Part shown: positions 24,539 through 35,027 of the stretch, piece after piece
Numbering within the stretch: position 1 is the stretch's first letter
Layout: the number at the start of each line of letters is the position of its first letter
Assembly: GCA_905235675.1 (NCBI GenBank)
Contig: CAJONC010000005.1
Coordinates: forward strand, 1 to 54,461
Direction of reading: 5' to 3'
Origin: an uncultured Bacteroidales bacterium
Lineage (GTDB): Bacteria > Bacteroidota > Bacteroidia > Bacteroidales > UBA932
DNA length: 54,461 bases
Translations under genes and position numbers: made by a program
The notes under the pieces: model-generated
The model's database searches: none
Seen by the model: the letters and a program-made list of their open reading frames with translations, nothing else
What the model was told of the DNA's origin: nothing

Positions 24539-27500
24539 ATGAAATTCAGATGCCACTCGGCAAGAATCGGTCTTTGGTATGTACTGGCCCTGCTCCTTGT
24601 GCTCTTCGCACAGGGGGCGGGCGTCCGTGCATACGGACAGTCCTTGCGCGATATCAGCGGCACGGTCACCGACAGCGGAGGTGAAGTCGTGCCCGGGGCG
24701 TTCGTTATCGTAAAAGGCACACGGAACGGTTCCATTTCCGATGCGGAAGGCCGTTACTACATCAAGGATGTGCCGGTGAACGCCACGCTGCTGGTATCGT
24801 GTCTCGGATACGACGAACTGGAGATTTCTTCAGGGACCGGGAACACGGTGAACCCCGTCATGTACGCCAATTCTGAGCAGTTGGAAGAAGTGGTGCTGGT
24901 GGCATACGGAGCCCAGAAGAAAGTTTCGGTGACAGGTTCCATCTCCGCCGTGCAGAACAAGGATCTCACGGTGAGCACATCCCCGAACCTGACGTCAGCC
25001 CTTTCCGGAAAACTCCCCGGACTTGCCACCATACAGGCGACGGGACGTCCCGGAGGCGATGATATCACCATGTACCTCCGCGGCGTGAGCACCACGAACT
25101 CCACCTCCCCGCTTATCATGATTGACGGCGTGCCCCGCGACAATATCAGCAGCCTCGATCCCAACGAGATAGAGTCGGTATCGGTGCTCAAGGATGCTTC
25201 CGCCACCGCAGTGTTCGGCGTGCGCGGAGCCAACGGCGTGCTGCTTATCACCACCAGGCGCGGCGAGGAAGGCACCATGCAGCTCAGCGCCACCGCCGAC
25301 TTCACCATGCAGAGTTTCATTACCCAGGTGGACCGCGTCCATTCGTGGGAATTCGCCGAACTCCGCAACCAGGCGGCCCGCAACGACGGCGTCGAGGAGA
25401 GCATGCTGCCCTTCACCCGTTATATGATTGACAAGTACCGCGCTGGCGACGATCCCGTGTTCTATCCCGACCGCGATGTCTGGAATGAAGCGTTCTACAA
25501 ATATGCTCCGCAGGAGAGGGTGAACGTGAACATTTCCGGAGGCAGCAAGAAGGTGAAATTCTTTGTCAACGTGGGTTTCGTGGATCAGGGAGGCCTTTCG
25601 AAGAATGAAGGCAAGGACGTGCTGGGTTACGACCCGAGTTTCCGCCTGAACAGGTATTCTTTCCGCTCCAACCTGGATTATCAGCTTGCCGACAATTTCA
25701 AGCTGTCGGCTAACGTAGGCACATATCTCGACAGGGTGAATTCCCCTACCTACAACGTGCTCAGCCTCGGCAGCATGAACGCTTTCATGCAGCAGCTGGT
25801 GCTCCGTACCTGGGAGACTCCTCCGTCCTGCCCCGGTCCCCTCACAGTTGCGGGATACGGAGTTCCGGCAGGCGAAATCGTAAGCCAGCCCTCATGGGAC
25901 TACAACGCCTATGCGCTTGCAAACAGTTTCGGCTTCCTGCGCGAGACCAAGATAAAGATGAATACATCCCTGACCGCAGACTGGGACCTGAAATTCATCA
26001 CCAAGGGCCTCAGCACCCGCTTCATGGTTTCCTACGACTCTTACGGGGAGACCGACCTGAACGGCGTGCGCACCTTCGACACCTATGCGGCTTCGGTCGC
26101 CGCTTCGGCCGGCACCCCCTGTTCATATATCGAGGCGCGAAGCAACCAGAACGGCGCAATCACCCTCAGCAAGAGCGTGGCCGCGCGTTACTATATGAAC
26201 ATGCAGTATTCGCTCAACTATGCCCGCACCTTCGCCCACAAGCACGACGTCACGGGCATGTTCCTGCTGCAGCGCGACAACTGGCAGAATGCGGGCGCAG
26301 ACCTGCCCTACAACATACTCGGTTTCTCCACCCGTTTCACCTATGGCTACGACAACCGTTATTTCGCTGAATTCAATGCCGGCTACAACGGCAGCGAGCA
26401 GTTCGCAAAGCAGAACCGCTTCGGCTTCTTCCCCGCGGTCTCGGGCAGCTGGGTGGTGAGCAACGAGGACTTCCTGCAGGGCAATCCCGTGCTGAGCAGA
26501 CTTAAACTCCGTGCATCCTACGGCAAGGTCGGCAACGACGGCCTCGGCAGCGCGCGCTTCCTTTATATAGGAACCATCTCGCAGCAGGGCTCGGGGCCCA
26601 TCCCTTCGCTCGGATACGGAAACTATATACTGCAGGGCATGCTCGGCAACGAGAACCTCAGCTGGGAAATCGCCTACAAGCAGAACTACGGCATCGACGT
26701 CCAGTTCTTCCAGCAGCTGAGCCTGTCGCTGGACGTGTTCCGCGAAGACCGCGACCATATCCTCCTTTCGCGCGGTACTGTTCCCGAGTTGCAGGGAGTT
26801 CCCCTTTCCAACCTCCCCAAGGTCAACATGGGCAAGGTCCGCAACAAGGGATTCGAGCTTGAAGGCACCTGGGACAAGCGTTTCTCCAAAGACTTCCGCA
26901 TCGTCCTCAAAGGCAATTACGCCTACAACGAGAACGTGCAGATAGAGATGGATGAGGCCATACTTCCCGAGGACTATGCCTACCGTTACCGCAAGCAGGG
27001 CTTTTCCATAGGCCAGTGCTGGGGATATGAGATAGACTACAGCAACGGGAACGGATACATCAACACCCAGGAAGAGCTCGACAATCTTCCCGCCTACAAC
27101 GTGGGAGGCATACCCCGTCTGGGCGACTTCAAATATGTCGACCAGAACAAAGACGGCGTGATTGACGAGCGCGACCAGGCCCCCATAGGATACAGCAGCA
27201 TCCCCCGCGTGACCTACGGTTTCACCGCAAGGGCCGACTGGAAGGGCTTCGACGCAACTCTCGTATTCTCCGGACTTGCAAAGGCTTCGATGGCCTACAA
27301 CATCCGTGGCGTGTATGAAACCCAGGCGGACGGTTTCTATACCGGAGCGCATCTGCACGCATGGACCAAAGAGCGTTACGAGGCCGGCGAGAAGATTCTT
27401 TATCCCGCCCTCGGCGTTACTGCAGGCTGCAGCATACTCCCCAACAGCTACTTCATAATGGACCGTTCATTCTGCCGTCTCAAGACTGCTGAACTCGGAT

Positions 27501-27685
27501 ACACCCTGCCGAAGAAGCTGGTGCAGAAGGCCGGAATGTCGAACTTGAGGTTATATGTGAACGCAAACAACCTGTTCACGCTCAAGAATATGAATATCAG
27601 CCACATCGATCCTGAGCAGAGCCGTCCCACCACCTATCCTCTCACCCGCAATGTCACCGTGGGCGTAAATGTCAGATTCAAATAA
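24539..27685 (+). CDS. SusC-like TonB-dependent transporter 1
   Basis: A 1048-residue outer-membrane TonB-dependent transporter of the SusC/RagA class. After the signal peptide (WYVLALLLVLFAQGAGVRA) comes a carboxypeptidase-regulatory-like domain (DISGTVTDSGGEVVPGA to about residue 110), a TonB-box region (EEVVLVAYGAQKK), the plug (GLATIQATGRPGGDD, LIMIDGVPRDN, VLKDASATAVFGVRGANGV) and a 22-strand-type barrel ending VGVNVRFK. SusC proteins import ligands captured by the SusD lid. It is followed after 11 nt by its susD partner. Ligand unknown. Confidence 0.95.
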   Translation: MKFRCHSARIGLWYVLALLLVLFAQGAGVRAYGQSLRDISGTVTDSGGEVVPGAFVIVKGTRNGSISDAEGRYYIKDVPVNATLLVSCLGYDELEISSGTGNTVNPVMYANSEQLEEVVLVAYGAQKKVSVTGSISAVQNKDLTVSTSPNLTSALSGKLPGLATIQATGRPGGDDITMYLRGVSTTNSTSPLIMIDGVPRDNISSLDPNEIESVSVLKDASATAVFGVRGANGVLLITTRRGEEGTMQLSATADFTMQSFITQVDRVHSWEFAELRNQAARNDGVEESMLPFTRYMIDKYRAGDDPVFYPDRDVWNEAFYKYAPQERVNVNISGGSKKVKFFVNVGFVDQGGLSKNEGKDVLGYDPSFRLNRYSFRSNLDYQLADNFKLSANVGTYLDRVNSPTYNVLSLGSMNAFMQQLVLRTWETPPSCPGPLTVAGYGVPAGEIVSQPSWDYNAYALANSFGFLRETKIKMNTSLTADWDLKFITKGLSTRFMVSYDSYGETDLNGVRTFDTYAASVAASAGTPCSYIEARSNQNGAITLSKSVAARYYMNMQYSLNYARTFAHKHDVTGMFLLQRDNWQNAGADLPYNILGFSTRFTYGYDNRYFAEFNAGYNGSEQFAKQNRFGFFPAVSGSWVVSNEDFLQGNPVLSRLKLRASYGKVGNDGLGSARFLYIGTISQQGSGPIPSLGYGNYILQGMLGNENLSWEIAYKQNYGIDVQFFQQLSLSLDVFREDRDHILLSRGTVPELQGVPLSNLPKVNMGKVRNKGFELEGTWDKRFSKDFRIVLKGNYAYNENVQIEMDEAILPEDYAYRYRKQGFSIGQCWGYEIDYSNGNGYINTQEELDNLPAYNVGGIPRLGDFKYVDQNKDGVIDERDQAPIGYSSIPRVTYGFTARADWKGFDATLVFSGLAKASMAYNIRGVYETQADGFYTGAHLHAWTKERYEAGEKILYPALGVTAGCSILPNSYFIMDRSFCRLKTAELGYTLPKKLVQKAGMSNLRLYVNANNLFTLKNMNISHIDPEQSRPTTYPLTRNVTVGVNVRFK

Positions 27686-27696
27686 TATCGGGTACC

Positions 27697-29553
27697 ATGA
27701 AAAAGATAAATGCTATATTATTTGCCGCCGCGCTGCTTTTTGCCGCCGCGTGCGCTGACGTTATGGACAAGGCGCCCGACGGAAACATGTCCATGGACGA
27801 TGTCGTGAGCGACCCTTACAAGGTTGAGGCATTCCTTAATTCCTGCTATCAGAACATCCCTACCAAGGGGTACAACTACCATATGCACTGCCCTCTGCCC
27901 ACCTGCACCTGCGATGAAGGATGGAGCAGCGACGAGGCCCAGGGAGGCCCCGTAGGCAGGGTTTACAACTATAAGAATTCCGCTTCCTCGCACAAATCCC
28001 GCGACGAGTGGTCGAGTTCGGCCGACGGAACCCCCAATTCCAACGGCTGGAACGGCAACTGCAAGTATTGGGAGCGTTTCTGGGGCCAGATTCACCTTTG
28101 CAACCAGTTCCTCGACCTGATTCCCACCGCAGCCGTGAGGAGCGAGGCGGAGCGTTCGAGGATGACCGCGGAGGCCCATCTGCTGCGTGCATTCTTCTAT
28201 TCAGAGCTGATAAAGTGGTTCGGGAAAGTGCCGGTAATCACGGAAGTGCTGCCGCTCGACTACGACTACTCGCAGCTCAGGCGCCAGCCCGTATACGAAG
28301 TGGTGCAGCAGATATGCGCGGACTGCGACGCCGCAATAGCTTGCGACGAACTTCCCTGGCGCATCTCCGACGTTTCGGAGGCGGGAAGGATGAACAAGGC
28401 CCTCGCCTATACCCTGAAGGGGGTTATGCTGATGTTCGCCGCCAGTCCTCTCTTCAACGAAGGGCAGGATTACTGGGAAGAGGCCTACAGGGCCTGCGAC
28501 GAGGCGGTCAGCGCCCTCAAGGCCAACGGCTTCGAGCTTTTCACCGTCTGCACCGAAAAGAGCACCTTCGAGAAATTCCCCGAACTGGTGCCCGGGGCGG
28601 CCTTCCACCAGCTCTCCAGCCGCAGCATGGTTTATTCGGGCGACCCCGACGACAAGGAGACGATATATCAGCACTACACCAAGATTGACGGACGTATCTG
28701 GCACATCGGTTTCATCGGCAACGAAAGCGGCGCCTACAAGGTTGAGACCTGCCCTACGCAGGAGCTTGTGGATGCCTTCGAGACGATAGACGGCCAGCCC
28801 ATACTCGACCTTGAGCAGCCATATCTCGACGACATGCACCTGCAGCCGAACTTCAATCCTGCGAACACCCTTTACGACGAGCAGAACCCCTACGCGAACC
28901 GCGATCCGAGATTCTACTCCACGGTGATGTTCAACGGGCAGCAGTTCGTGTGGGACAACACCATCTACACCTTCGAGCCTTTCGAAGGCGGCCGCCATGA
29001 GCTCACTCTCACCAAGAGCGACCGCAAGCACACCCGTACCGGTTACATCGCCCGCAAGTTCATCGACCCCGTCACCTGCAACAACAAGGCGACCACCTGC
29101 TCCTGCTGGAAGTACTACCGGCTTGGGGAGTTGCTGCTCGACCTTGCCGAATGCGCCTGCGAAGCGGGCCATTCCGCCGAGGCCGAAGCCGCGGTGAACG
29201 AGGTGCGTGCCCGCGTGAACATGCCGCCAATCCCTTCCGGAATGGACAAGGACCAGTTGCGCCTGCGCATACGCGCTGAACGCAGGGTGGAACTTGCCTG
29301 GGAGGAGAACCGTTACTTCGACCTTCGCCGCTGGTGCAAGCCCGACGAAGACATGTATTCCACCTGTGCACATCTTACCGGAATGCGCCCCATCCCTCTC
29401 GGAGGCGGAGCTTTCAGGTATGAACGCTATGCAATCCAGGAGGATCCCCGCGGGGGCTATGAGAACCGCGACCTGCTGCTTCCTTTGCCTACGGCGGAGG
29501 CCGCACGTCTGGAAACCCTTACCGGCGTAAGCTGGCAAAACCCCGGTTGGTAG
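27697..29553 (+). CDS. SusD-like nutrient-binding lipoprotein 1
   Basis: A 618-residue SusD/RagB family lipoprotein (lipobox with Cys19) that lids the adjacent SusC barrel on the cell surface. Typical features: helical TPR-like text LLRAFFYSELIKWFGKVPVITE, ALAYTLKGVMLMFAASPLF, NPYANRDPRFYSTV, RIRAERRVELAWEENRYFDLRRW (split here into RIRAERRVELA and WEENRYFDLRRW) and the family-specific C-terminus SWQNPGW. An unusual number of cysteines occurs in the mature part (HCPLPTCTCDEG, TCNNKATTCSCW), which may form disulfides. It is coupled to susC1 (11-nt gap) and to susC2 (13-nt gap). Confidence 0.94.
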   Translation: MKKINAILFAAALLFAAACADVMDKAPDGNMSMDDVVSDPYKVEAFLNSCYQNIPTKGYNYHMHCPLPTCTCDEGWSSDEAQGGPVGRVYNYKNSASSHKSRDEWSSSADGTPNSNGWNGNCKYWERFWGQIHLCNQFLDLIPTAAVRSEAERSRMTAEAHLLRAFFYSELIKWFGKVPVITEVLPLDYDYSQLRRQPVYEVVQQICADCDAAIACDELPWRISDVSEAGRMNKALAYTLKGVMLMFAASPLFNEGQDYWEEAYRACDEAVSALKANGFELFTVCTEKSTFEKFPELVPGAAFHQLSSRSMVYSGDPDDKETIYQHYTKIDGRIWHIGFIGNESGAYKVETCPTQELVDAFETIDGQPILDLEQPYLDDMHLQPNFNPANTLYDEQNPYANRDPRFYSTVMFNGQQFVWDNTIYTFEPFEGGRHELTLTKSDRKHTRTGYIARKFIDPVTCNNKATTCSCWKYYRLGELLLDLAECACEAGHSAEAEAAVNEVRARVNMPPIPSGMDKDQLRLRIRAERRVELAWEENRYFDLRRWCKPDEDMYSTCAHLTGMRPIPLGGGAFRYERYAIQEDPRGGYENRDLLLPLPTAEAARLETLTGVSWQNPGW

Positions 29554-29566
29554 GAGGCAACACAGT

Positions 29567-32413
29567 ATGAAGAGACTATATTTGTTTATATCGATTGCCG
29601 CCCTTTTGTGCCCTGCGGCCCTGAAAGCCCAGGACACCACCAAAGTGGCGCTGAATTCCCCCCTCATGGTAGTCCCGGGGACGGAAATCACCGGAGCATA
29701 TTCCAAGGTGGACGGAACCACGCTTGAAAAGTTCCCCGTCACCGGCCTGCAGAACACCCTGCCCGGCATGCTGTCCGGCCTCACCACCATGACGAACAAC
29801 TGGATTCCCGGAGCCATCGTGCCTTCATCGGCCCAGACGGACATCAATATGACGATGATGATACGCGGCCGCACGTCCATCAACGGGTACAATTATATAC
29901 TCGTGGTGATTGACGGTATGATTTGCACCAGCTCGCTCTGGACCTACATCACCCCCAACGAAATTGAGTCCGTCTCCATAGTGAAGGACGCCGCCGCTGC
30001 ATCCATCTACGGCATACAGGGCGCCGCGGGAGTCATGTACATCACCACGAAGAAGGGCAGCAACGGTCCCATGAGGGTGAAGGCACGTTTCGACCAGAGC
30101 GTGCAGCAGATGACCCGACGTCCGGAGATGATTCACTCCTGGGAATATGCGATGATGCGTAACGATGCCGCGCGCAACGACGGCCAGGCGCCTTATTCGC
30201 AGTTCTCGCAAGAGGTGATTGATAAGTACAGGGCTGGAGATGATCCGCTCTATCCCGACAACGACTGGTACGGCATGTTCATCAACGACCTCAGCTATAT
30301 GACGAGGGCTTCGGTGAACATTTCCGGAGGCAATTCGAGGATACGCTATTTCACCGACCTGAATTATATGCACCAGACCTCGCCCATAAAGACGGCCCAT
30401 GATCCCGCAAGGAATTACGACCCCACGGGGCAGGAAAACTGGTTCGGGATGAGGTCCAACATAGACATGGACATCAATTCCTGGCTGAGCGCCTGGCTGC
30501 GGCTCTCCACGAACGTGCAGTATTCCAAGCGTTCGCGCTACACGGCCGCCACCATATACTCGCATCTGTTATCCCTGCCGCCCACGCTCTACGGGCCCCT
30601 TACCCCTGCAATAGAGGACAAGGAAGATCCACGGTATGATTCGGGCAACCAGGTGGTGGCAACCGACAAGGAAGGCAGTCCGGCCTACGGCCTGATAAAC
30701 CGCAGCGGTTACGGCAACGACCTTTACACCACCATAACGGCGCAGTCGGGAATACGCGCTGATTTGTCGCAGATAGTGAAGGGCCTCGGTGCGGGGGTGG
30801 ATTTCAACTACCAGACCTACACCAAACACGCCCTGAACACCAACCAGAACTTCGAACTCTGGATTCAGGACTCTCCCGACGCCCTGAATTTCACGCAGAA
30901 GGGCTCCGCGGAAAACACTCCCCTGACTTTCTCCAAGACCAGGGCCTTCTATTATCAGATAGATATTGGAGGGCAGCTGAGCTACGACAGGCGCTTCGGC
31001 GATTTCAGCATAGCCTCGAAGGCTTACCTGATGTACCAGCGCAAAGAGCTTGAGGCCACCAGCGGAAGCCTTGCCCTGCCCTACAAGAGGGAATCGATGG
31101 GCATCACCGCCACGTTCGGCTATGCGGACAGGTATTTCCTCAAGGGCGACTTCGCCTATGCGGGAAGCGAGCAGTTCGCCCCTGAACACCGCTTCATCCC
31201 CACTTACGGCGTTTCGGCGGCCTGGCTTGCCTCCAACGAGGAGTTCCTGAAGGATGTCAGTTTCCTGGACAAACTCAAGCTGCGTGCAAGCTACGGCATC
31301 ACCGCGAACGACAATATAGGAACGACGCGTTTCCTGTATCTCGACTATGTTACCTACAACGGTACCGAAGGCCTGCGCGGCAATCCCAATGTGAGCGCGG
31401 AGATAACCAAGGGCGTCAACGTGGGTTTCGATGCCAGGATATTCAACGGCATCTCCGCTTCGTTCGACTGGTTCAGCATGCGTTGCGACAATATGCTTTG
31501 CAGCAGTTCCACATCCGTTCCCATCTACCAGGGCGTGGCACTCAGCTACTATCCCATGGTGAATGCCGGTAAAATGGAGAACAAGGGATACGAAGTTGAA
31601 CTCGGCTACGACCATCGCTTCGGCAACGGCCTCGGGATCAATATCGGCGGCCAGCTGAGCTATGCGCACAACTATGTCATTTACGATGGCGAAGCCCCCT
31701 ATGGCGATGATTACGCTTATCAGTATCGTGTGGAAGGATATTCCCGCGGCCAGCTCTGGGGCTACAAGGTGGATTACTCCAACGGCAGCGGAATGTTCAA
31801 CTTCGACAGTGAAATCGCCGCTTCGGGGCTCACTTATGCCTCCGGCACACCCCGCAGGGGCGACCTGATATACGTAGACCTGAACGGAGACAGTATAATT
31901 GACGAAAAGGACCTCGCGCCCCTCGGATACACCAGCACGCCGGAGTACAACTACGGCATACACGGCGGATTCGACTACAAGGGTTTCGAATTCTCCTTCT
32001 TCCTGCAGGGAACCGCCAAGGCGTCGATGTTCCTTTCCGGAGCGGGTGCATACGAAACATCCTACGACGGAATCTATACTGAATGGCACAAGACTGCCTG
32101 GACGGAGGAGCGCTGGAACAACGGCGAAAAGATTACTTATCCCGCCCTGTCCCTCAACACCAGCACCAACCACTGCAGCAACGAGTTCTTCCTGCGCGAC
32201 CTCAGCTACCTCAGGCTGAAGAACGTCGAGCTTGCATACACGCTGCCGGATTCCGTCACGGGGAAAATCGGCAAGGTGCGCCTCTCGCTCTCCGGCCAGA
32301 ACCTGCTGACCTTCGACAAGCTCGGGTTCAAGTACATCGATCCCGAGTCGAGATCCTACACCTCCTTCAATCCATTCAGGACTTATAATTTTGGTATCGG
32401 CTTGACATTCTGA
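29567..32413 (+). CDS. SusC-like TonB-dependent transporter 2 (short N-terminus)
   Basis: A 948-residue SusC-class TonB-dependent transporter. The signal peptide ends near ALKAQ, and only about 15 residues later the plug begins (EITGAYSKVDGTTLEKFP, ILVVIDGMICTSS, IVKDAAAASIYGIQGAAGV). The carboxypeptidase-regulatory-like domain that precedes the plug in SusC1 is therefore missing, and the TonB-box equivalent is only the degenerate PLMVVPGTE. The barrel continues to NFGIGLTF. The shortening is not a sequencing break, because the signal peptide is in frame and the start follows susD1 by 13 nt. TonB coupling may differ from SusC1. Confidence 0.92.
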   Translation: MKRLYLFISIAALLCPAALKAQDTTKVALNSPLMVVPGTEITGAYSKVDGTTLEKFPVTGLQNTLPGMLSGLTTMTNNWIPGAIVPSSAQTDINMTMMIRGRTSINGYNYILVVIDGMICTSSLWTYITPNEIESVSIVKDAAAASIYGIQGAAGVMYITTKKGSNGPMRVKARFDQSVQQMTRRPEMIHSWEYAMMRNDAARNDGQAPYSQFSQEVIDKYRAGDDPLYPDNDWYGMFINDLSYMTRASVNISGGNSRIRYFTDLNYMHQTSPIKTAHDPARNYDPTGQENWFGMRSNIDMDINSWLSAWLRLSTNVQYSKRSRYTAATIYSHLLSLPPTLYGPLTPAIEDKEDPRYDSGNQVVATDKEGSPAYGLINRSGYGNDLYTTITAQSGIRADLSQIVKGLGAGVDFNYQTYTKHALNTNQNFELWIQDSPDALNFTQKGSAENTPLTFSKTRAFYYQIDIGGQLSYDRRFGDFSIASKAYLMYQRKELEATSGSLALPYKRESMGITATFGYADRYFLKGDFAYAGSEQFAPEHRFIPTYGVSAAWLASNEEFLKDVSFLDKLKLRASYGITANDNIGTTRFLYLDYVTYNGTEGLRGNPNVSAEITKGVNVGFDARIFNGISASFDWFSMRCDNMLCSSSTSVPIYQGVALSYYPMVNAGKMENKGYEVELGYDHRFGNGLGINIGGQLSYAHNYVIYDGEAPYGDDYAYQYRVEGYSRGQLWGYKVDYSNGSGMFNFDSEIAASGLTYASGTPRRGDLIYVDLNGDSIIDEKDLAPLGYTSTPEYNYGIHGGFDYKGFEFSFFLQGTAKASMFLSGAGAYETSYDGIYTEWHKTAWTEERWNNGEKITYPALSLNTSTNHCSNEFFLRDLSYLRLKNVELAYTLPDSVTGKIGKVRLSLSGQNLLTFDKLGFKYIDPESRSYTSFNPFRTYNFGIGLTF

Positions 32414-32418
32414 CGAAT

Positions 32419-34218
32419 ATGAAAAAGAGTATATACATCATACTTTGCGCGGCGCTTGCTCTGTCAAGCTGCGCGGATCTGGACATAGAGCCGGACGGAC
32501 GTGTGACCTATCAGGCCATATTCGGCAAGTACAAGCTCACGCTGAACTACGTCAACACCTGCCGCAGCTATCTTTTCGACCCCGGGTTCAACTACGCGAA
32601 CTCGCCCCTGGCATCGTTCTGCGACGAAGCCCAGGATGCAAGCGACAATGCCAACGGCATAGTCAAGAACTGGTACAGCGGAAACGCTTCGTCGACTTCG
32701 TTCCCCCTGAGCGTCGACACCGATTTCTGGACTTACTATTACCGCGGCATCTACTACTGCAACAATTTCCTTTCGATGATAGTGGATCCCGAAATATGCA
32801 CCTTCGAGTTCGACGAGACCGAAAAGCAGGGATGGATTGCGGAAATTACGGTCCTCAGGGCCTACTACCATCTCCAGCTGATGAAGCGCTACGGAGCCAT
32901 CCCCATAATGGACAAGGTCTACGAAATCCCCCACGATTTTTCCAGCGACAGGCGGAACAGCATCGAGGAATGTACGGACTTCATACTCGCGAGCTGCGAC
33001 GAAGCCCTCGCCACTCCCGAAAGCTCGAGCTCAGTGGGTTTCCGCTGGGATGTGACCGCAGGGGAGATGAAGACAGTCATCCGGCGTTCCTTCGCCTATG
33101 CAGTCAAGTCGCAGGCGGCCCTTTACGCAGCCAGCCCTCTGTTCTATGAAGAAGGCGGCAAATACACCTGGGCCTATGCCGCGGAAATATGCAAGGAAGC
33201 CCTTGACGAGTGCCTGGCGCACGGCTACAGCCTCTACGCCACCACGCCTCCTTCCTATGCAGGCCTCGGCCCTTACGACTACTATTTCATGACTACGACA
33301 GGCACCTGGGACCATGAGACCATTTTCGAATCGGGAGCCCAGTCGAAAGTGTGGCAGTTCGCAGGCACGCCCATCACCACGGGCATGTCCAAGGCCGGCC
33401 CCGGACCGAGCCAGGAGCTCGTCGACGCCTACGAAACCAGGGACGGCGTCCCCGTACTGGATCTCTCCAGGCCCTATCTGGACGACGCCCACCTGCAGCC
33501 GAATTACAATGCTGCCAACACCATGTACGACAGGAACAATCCCTACGCAAACCGCGATCCCCGCTTCTATGCGTCGGTTTACTACAACGGTTGCAAGCGT
33601 TACCTTGCGGATTCGGATGTCAAGGTATTTACCTGCGTGGGCGGCAACTGCGGCATCTCCAACGATGTTTCCAGCACCCGTTTCACCCGTACCGGCTACT
33701 ATCTGCGCAAGTTCAACAATCCCGCCACCTCCTCGACGGGGGGCAGCGACGGTTATATGCCCATTTTCCGCCTTGCGGAACTCTACCTGAACTTTGCCGA
33801 AGCCGCAAGCGAGGCCTACGGACCTGACGTGGCGGTGAAGAGCGGAGTGGAAGGTTCAAGTGGAATGACCGCCCGCGAAGCGGTGAATACCGTCCGCGCG
33901 AGGGTGGGAATGCCGGCGCTTCCTTCCGGCATGAGCCAGAACCAGTTCCGCCTGCGTTACCGCAATGAGCGCAGGGTGGAGCTTGCCTTCGAGGAGCACC
34001 GCTATTACGACGTACGCCGCTGGATGATTCTTCCTGAGACCGACGCCTGCGTGAGCGGAATGCGCATCAGCGGCACCGAGCCGTCCTATACCTATCAGCG
34101 CATCTCATTCCCGCGCTCGACTTCATCTGACAGATACATGCTTTTCCCTCTCCAGCAGTCGGAAGTGAACAAGATGCTTCAGGCTACGGGAGTAAACTGG
34201 CAAAACCCCGGATGGTGA
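32419..34218 (+). CDS. SusD-like nutrient-binding lipoprotein 2
   Basis: A 599-residue SusD/RagB lipoprotein (lipobox ALALSSC, Cys18), 5 nt after susC2. Family marks: EITVLRAYYHLQLMKRYGAIP, SFAYAVKSQAALYAASPLF, NPYANRDPRFYASVY, RYRNERRVELAFEEHRYY with DVRRW, and the C-terminal NWQNPGW almost identical to that of SusD1. The two SusD proteins share the DLSRPYLDDAHLQPNYN-type segment, so the second SusCD pair probably arose by duplication and divergence. It should bind ligand at the surface with SusC2. A 1-nt gap separates it from the next lipoprotein gene. Confidence 0.94.
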   Translation: MKKSIYIILCAALALSSCADLDIEPDGRVTYQAIFGKYKLTLNYVNTCRSYLFDPGFNYANSPLASFCDEAQDASDNANGIVKNWYSGNASSTSFPLSVDTDFWTYYYRGIYYCNNFLSMIVDPEICTFEFDETEKQGWIAEITVLRAYYHLQLMKRYGAIPIMDKVYEIPHDFSSDRRNSIEECTDFILASCDEALATPESSSSVGFRWDVTAGEMKTVIRRSFAYAVKSQAALYAASPLFYEEGGKYTWAYAAEICKEALDECLAHGYSLYATTPPSYAGLGPYDYYFMTTTGTWDHETIFESGAQSKVWQFAGTPITTGMSKAGPGPSQELVDAYETRDGVPVLDLSRPYLDDAHLQPNYNAANTMYDRNNPYANRDPRFYASVYYNGCKRYLADSDVKVFTCVGGNCGISNDVSSTRFTRTGYYLRKFNNPATSSTGGSDGYMPIFRLAELYLNFAEAASEAYGPDVAVKSGVEGSSGMTAREAVNTVRARVGMPALPSGMSQNQFRLRYRNERRVELAFEEHRYYDVRRWMILPETDACVSGMRISGTEPSYTYQRISFPRSTSSDRYMLFPLQQSEVNKMLQATGVNWQNPGW

Positions 34219-34219
34219 T

Positions 34220-35017
34220 ATGAAAAAGATTTACAGCATATTGTCCGCAGCCGCCCTCGTGATATGCGGCTGCAGCGAAAAGACTTCCGTCTGGGGAGAT
34301 CCCGGCGAAATTACCGACATCTCCGCAGAAGGTATAGAGGATGGTGTTGAAGTGATATTCAAGGCTCCTCTGGACAACGAAGATTATTACTTCACGCAGA
34401 TCTCGTATTACGATGCGAAGGACGAGCTCAGGAACGTGCGTATTTCCCGTTTCGACGTAAATGAAGACGGTTATACCCATGCGGCGGCAACCGGACTCGA
34501 CGTAGTGCGGGAATACAGTTTTTCCGCCACGCCGTATTCCTACGGCGGAGCGGCGGGAAAGACGCTGACCGTCAGCGGTACGCCCATTACCATGGATGAG
34601 GTGGGTTATATGGATTTCAGTCTTGCCACGGCATCCAACAACATGACCATAAGCAAGACCGACAGCTACGAATACCATATCGAAACCACGGGCCTCGATC
34701 CCAACGTGCAGACTCTTCCCCTTTCCGAGAGCATAAAGGGAAAGAAGCTGACCTATTGGTATAAGGCCAGGTCTGTCGGAGGCGGCCTGCAGCTGTACTT
34801 CATCTGCAACGGACAGGCTGTCACCCAGTGGGCCAGGCAGTCGACCGTATATTACCCGGGAGCCCTTTCCGATACTTCCGAATGGACGTATTGCGAGCTT
34901 GACCTGAGCGAATATATCAACAATTACTCATGGGGACGCAGGGGAGACGCCCTGCGCTTCGACTTCGGCAACTCCTCCGGAGCAGTCGTAGACATCAAAC
35001 TTATATTATTCCGATAA
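34220..35017 (+). CDS. DUF4959-like surface lipoprotein
   Basis: A 265-residue lipoprotein (lipobox LVICGC, Cys18) lying 1 nt after susD2 and 10 nt before the last gene. The N-terminal half (WGDPGEITDISAEGIEDG, then VIFKAPLDNEDY) resembles the fibronectin-like DUF4959 domains found after SusD genes; the domain name is from memory. The C-terminal half (SIKGKKLTYWYKARS, SEWTYCELDLSEYINNYSWG, GAVVDIKLILFR) looks like a jelly-roll binding module. Position and composition suggest a surface ligand-binding protein of this locus. No catalytic motif is visible. Confidence 0.7.
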   Translation: MKKIYSILSAAALVICGCSEKTSVWGDPGEITDISAEGIEDGVEVIFKAPLDNEDYYFTQISYYDAKDELRNVRISRFDVNEDGYTHAAATGLDVVREYSFSATPYSYGGAAGKTLTVSGTPITMDEVGYMDFSLATASNNMTISKTDSYEYHIETTGLDPNVQTLPLSESIKGKKLTYWYKARSVGGGLQLYFICNGQAVTQWARQSTVYYPGALSDTSEWTYCELDLSEYINNYSWGRRGDALRFDFGNSSGAVVDIKLILFR

Positions 35018-35027
35018 ATTTGAACGA

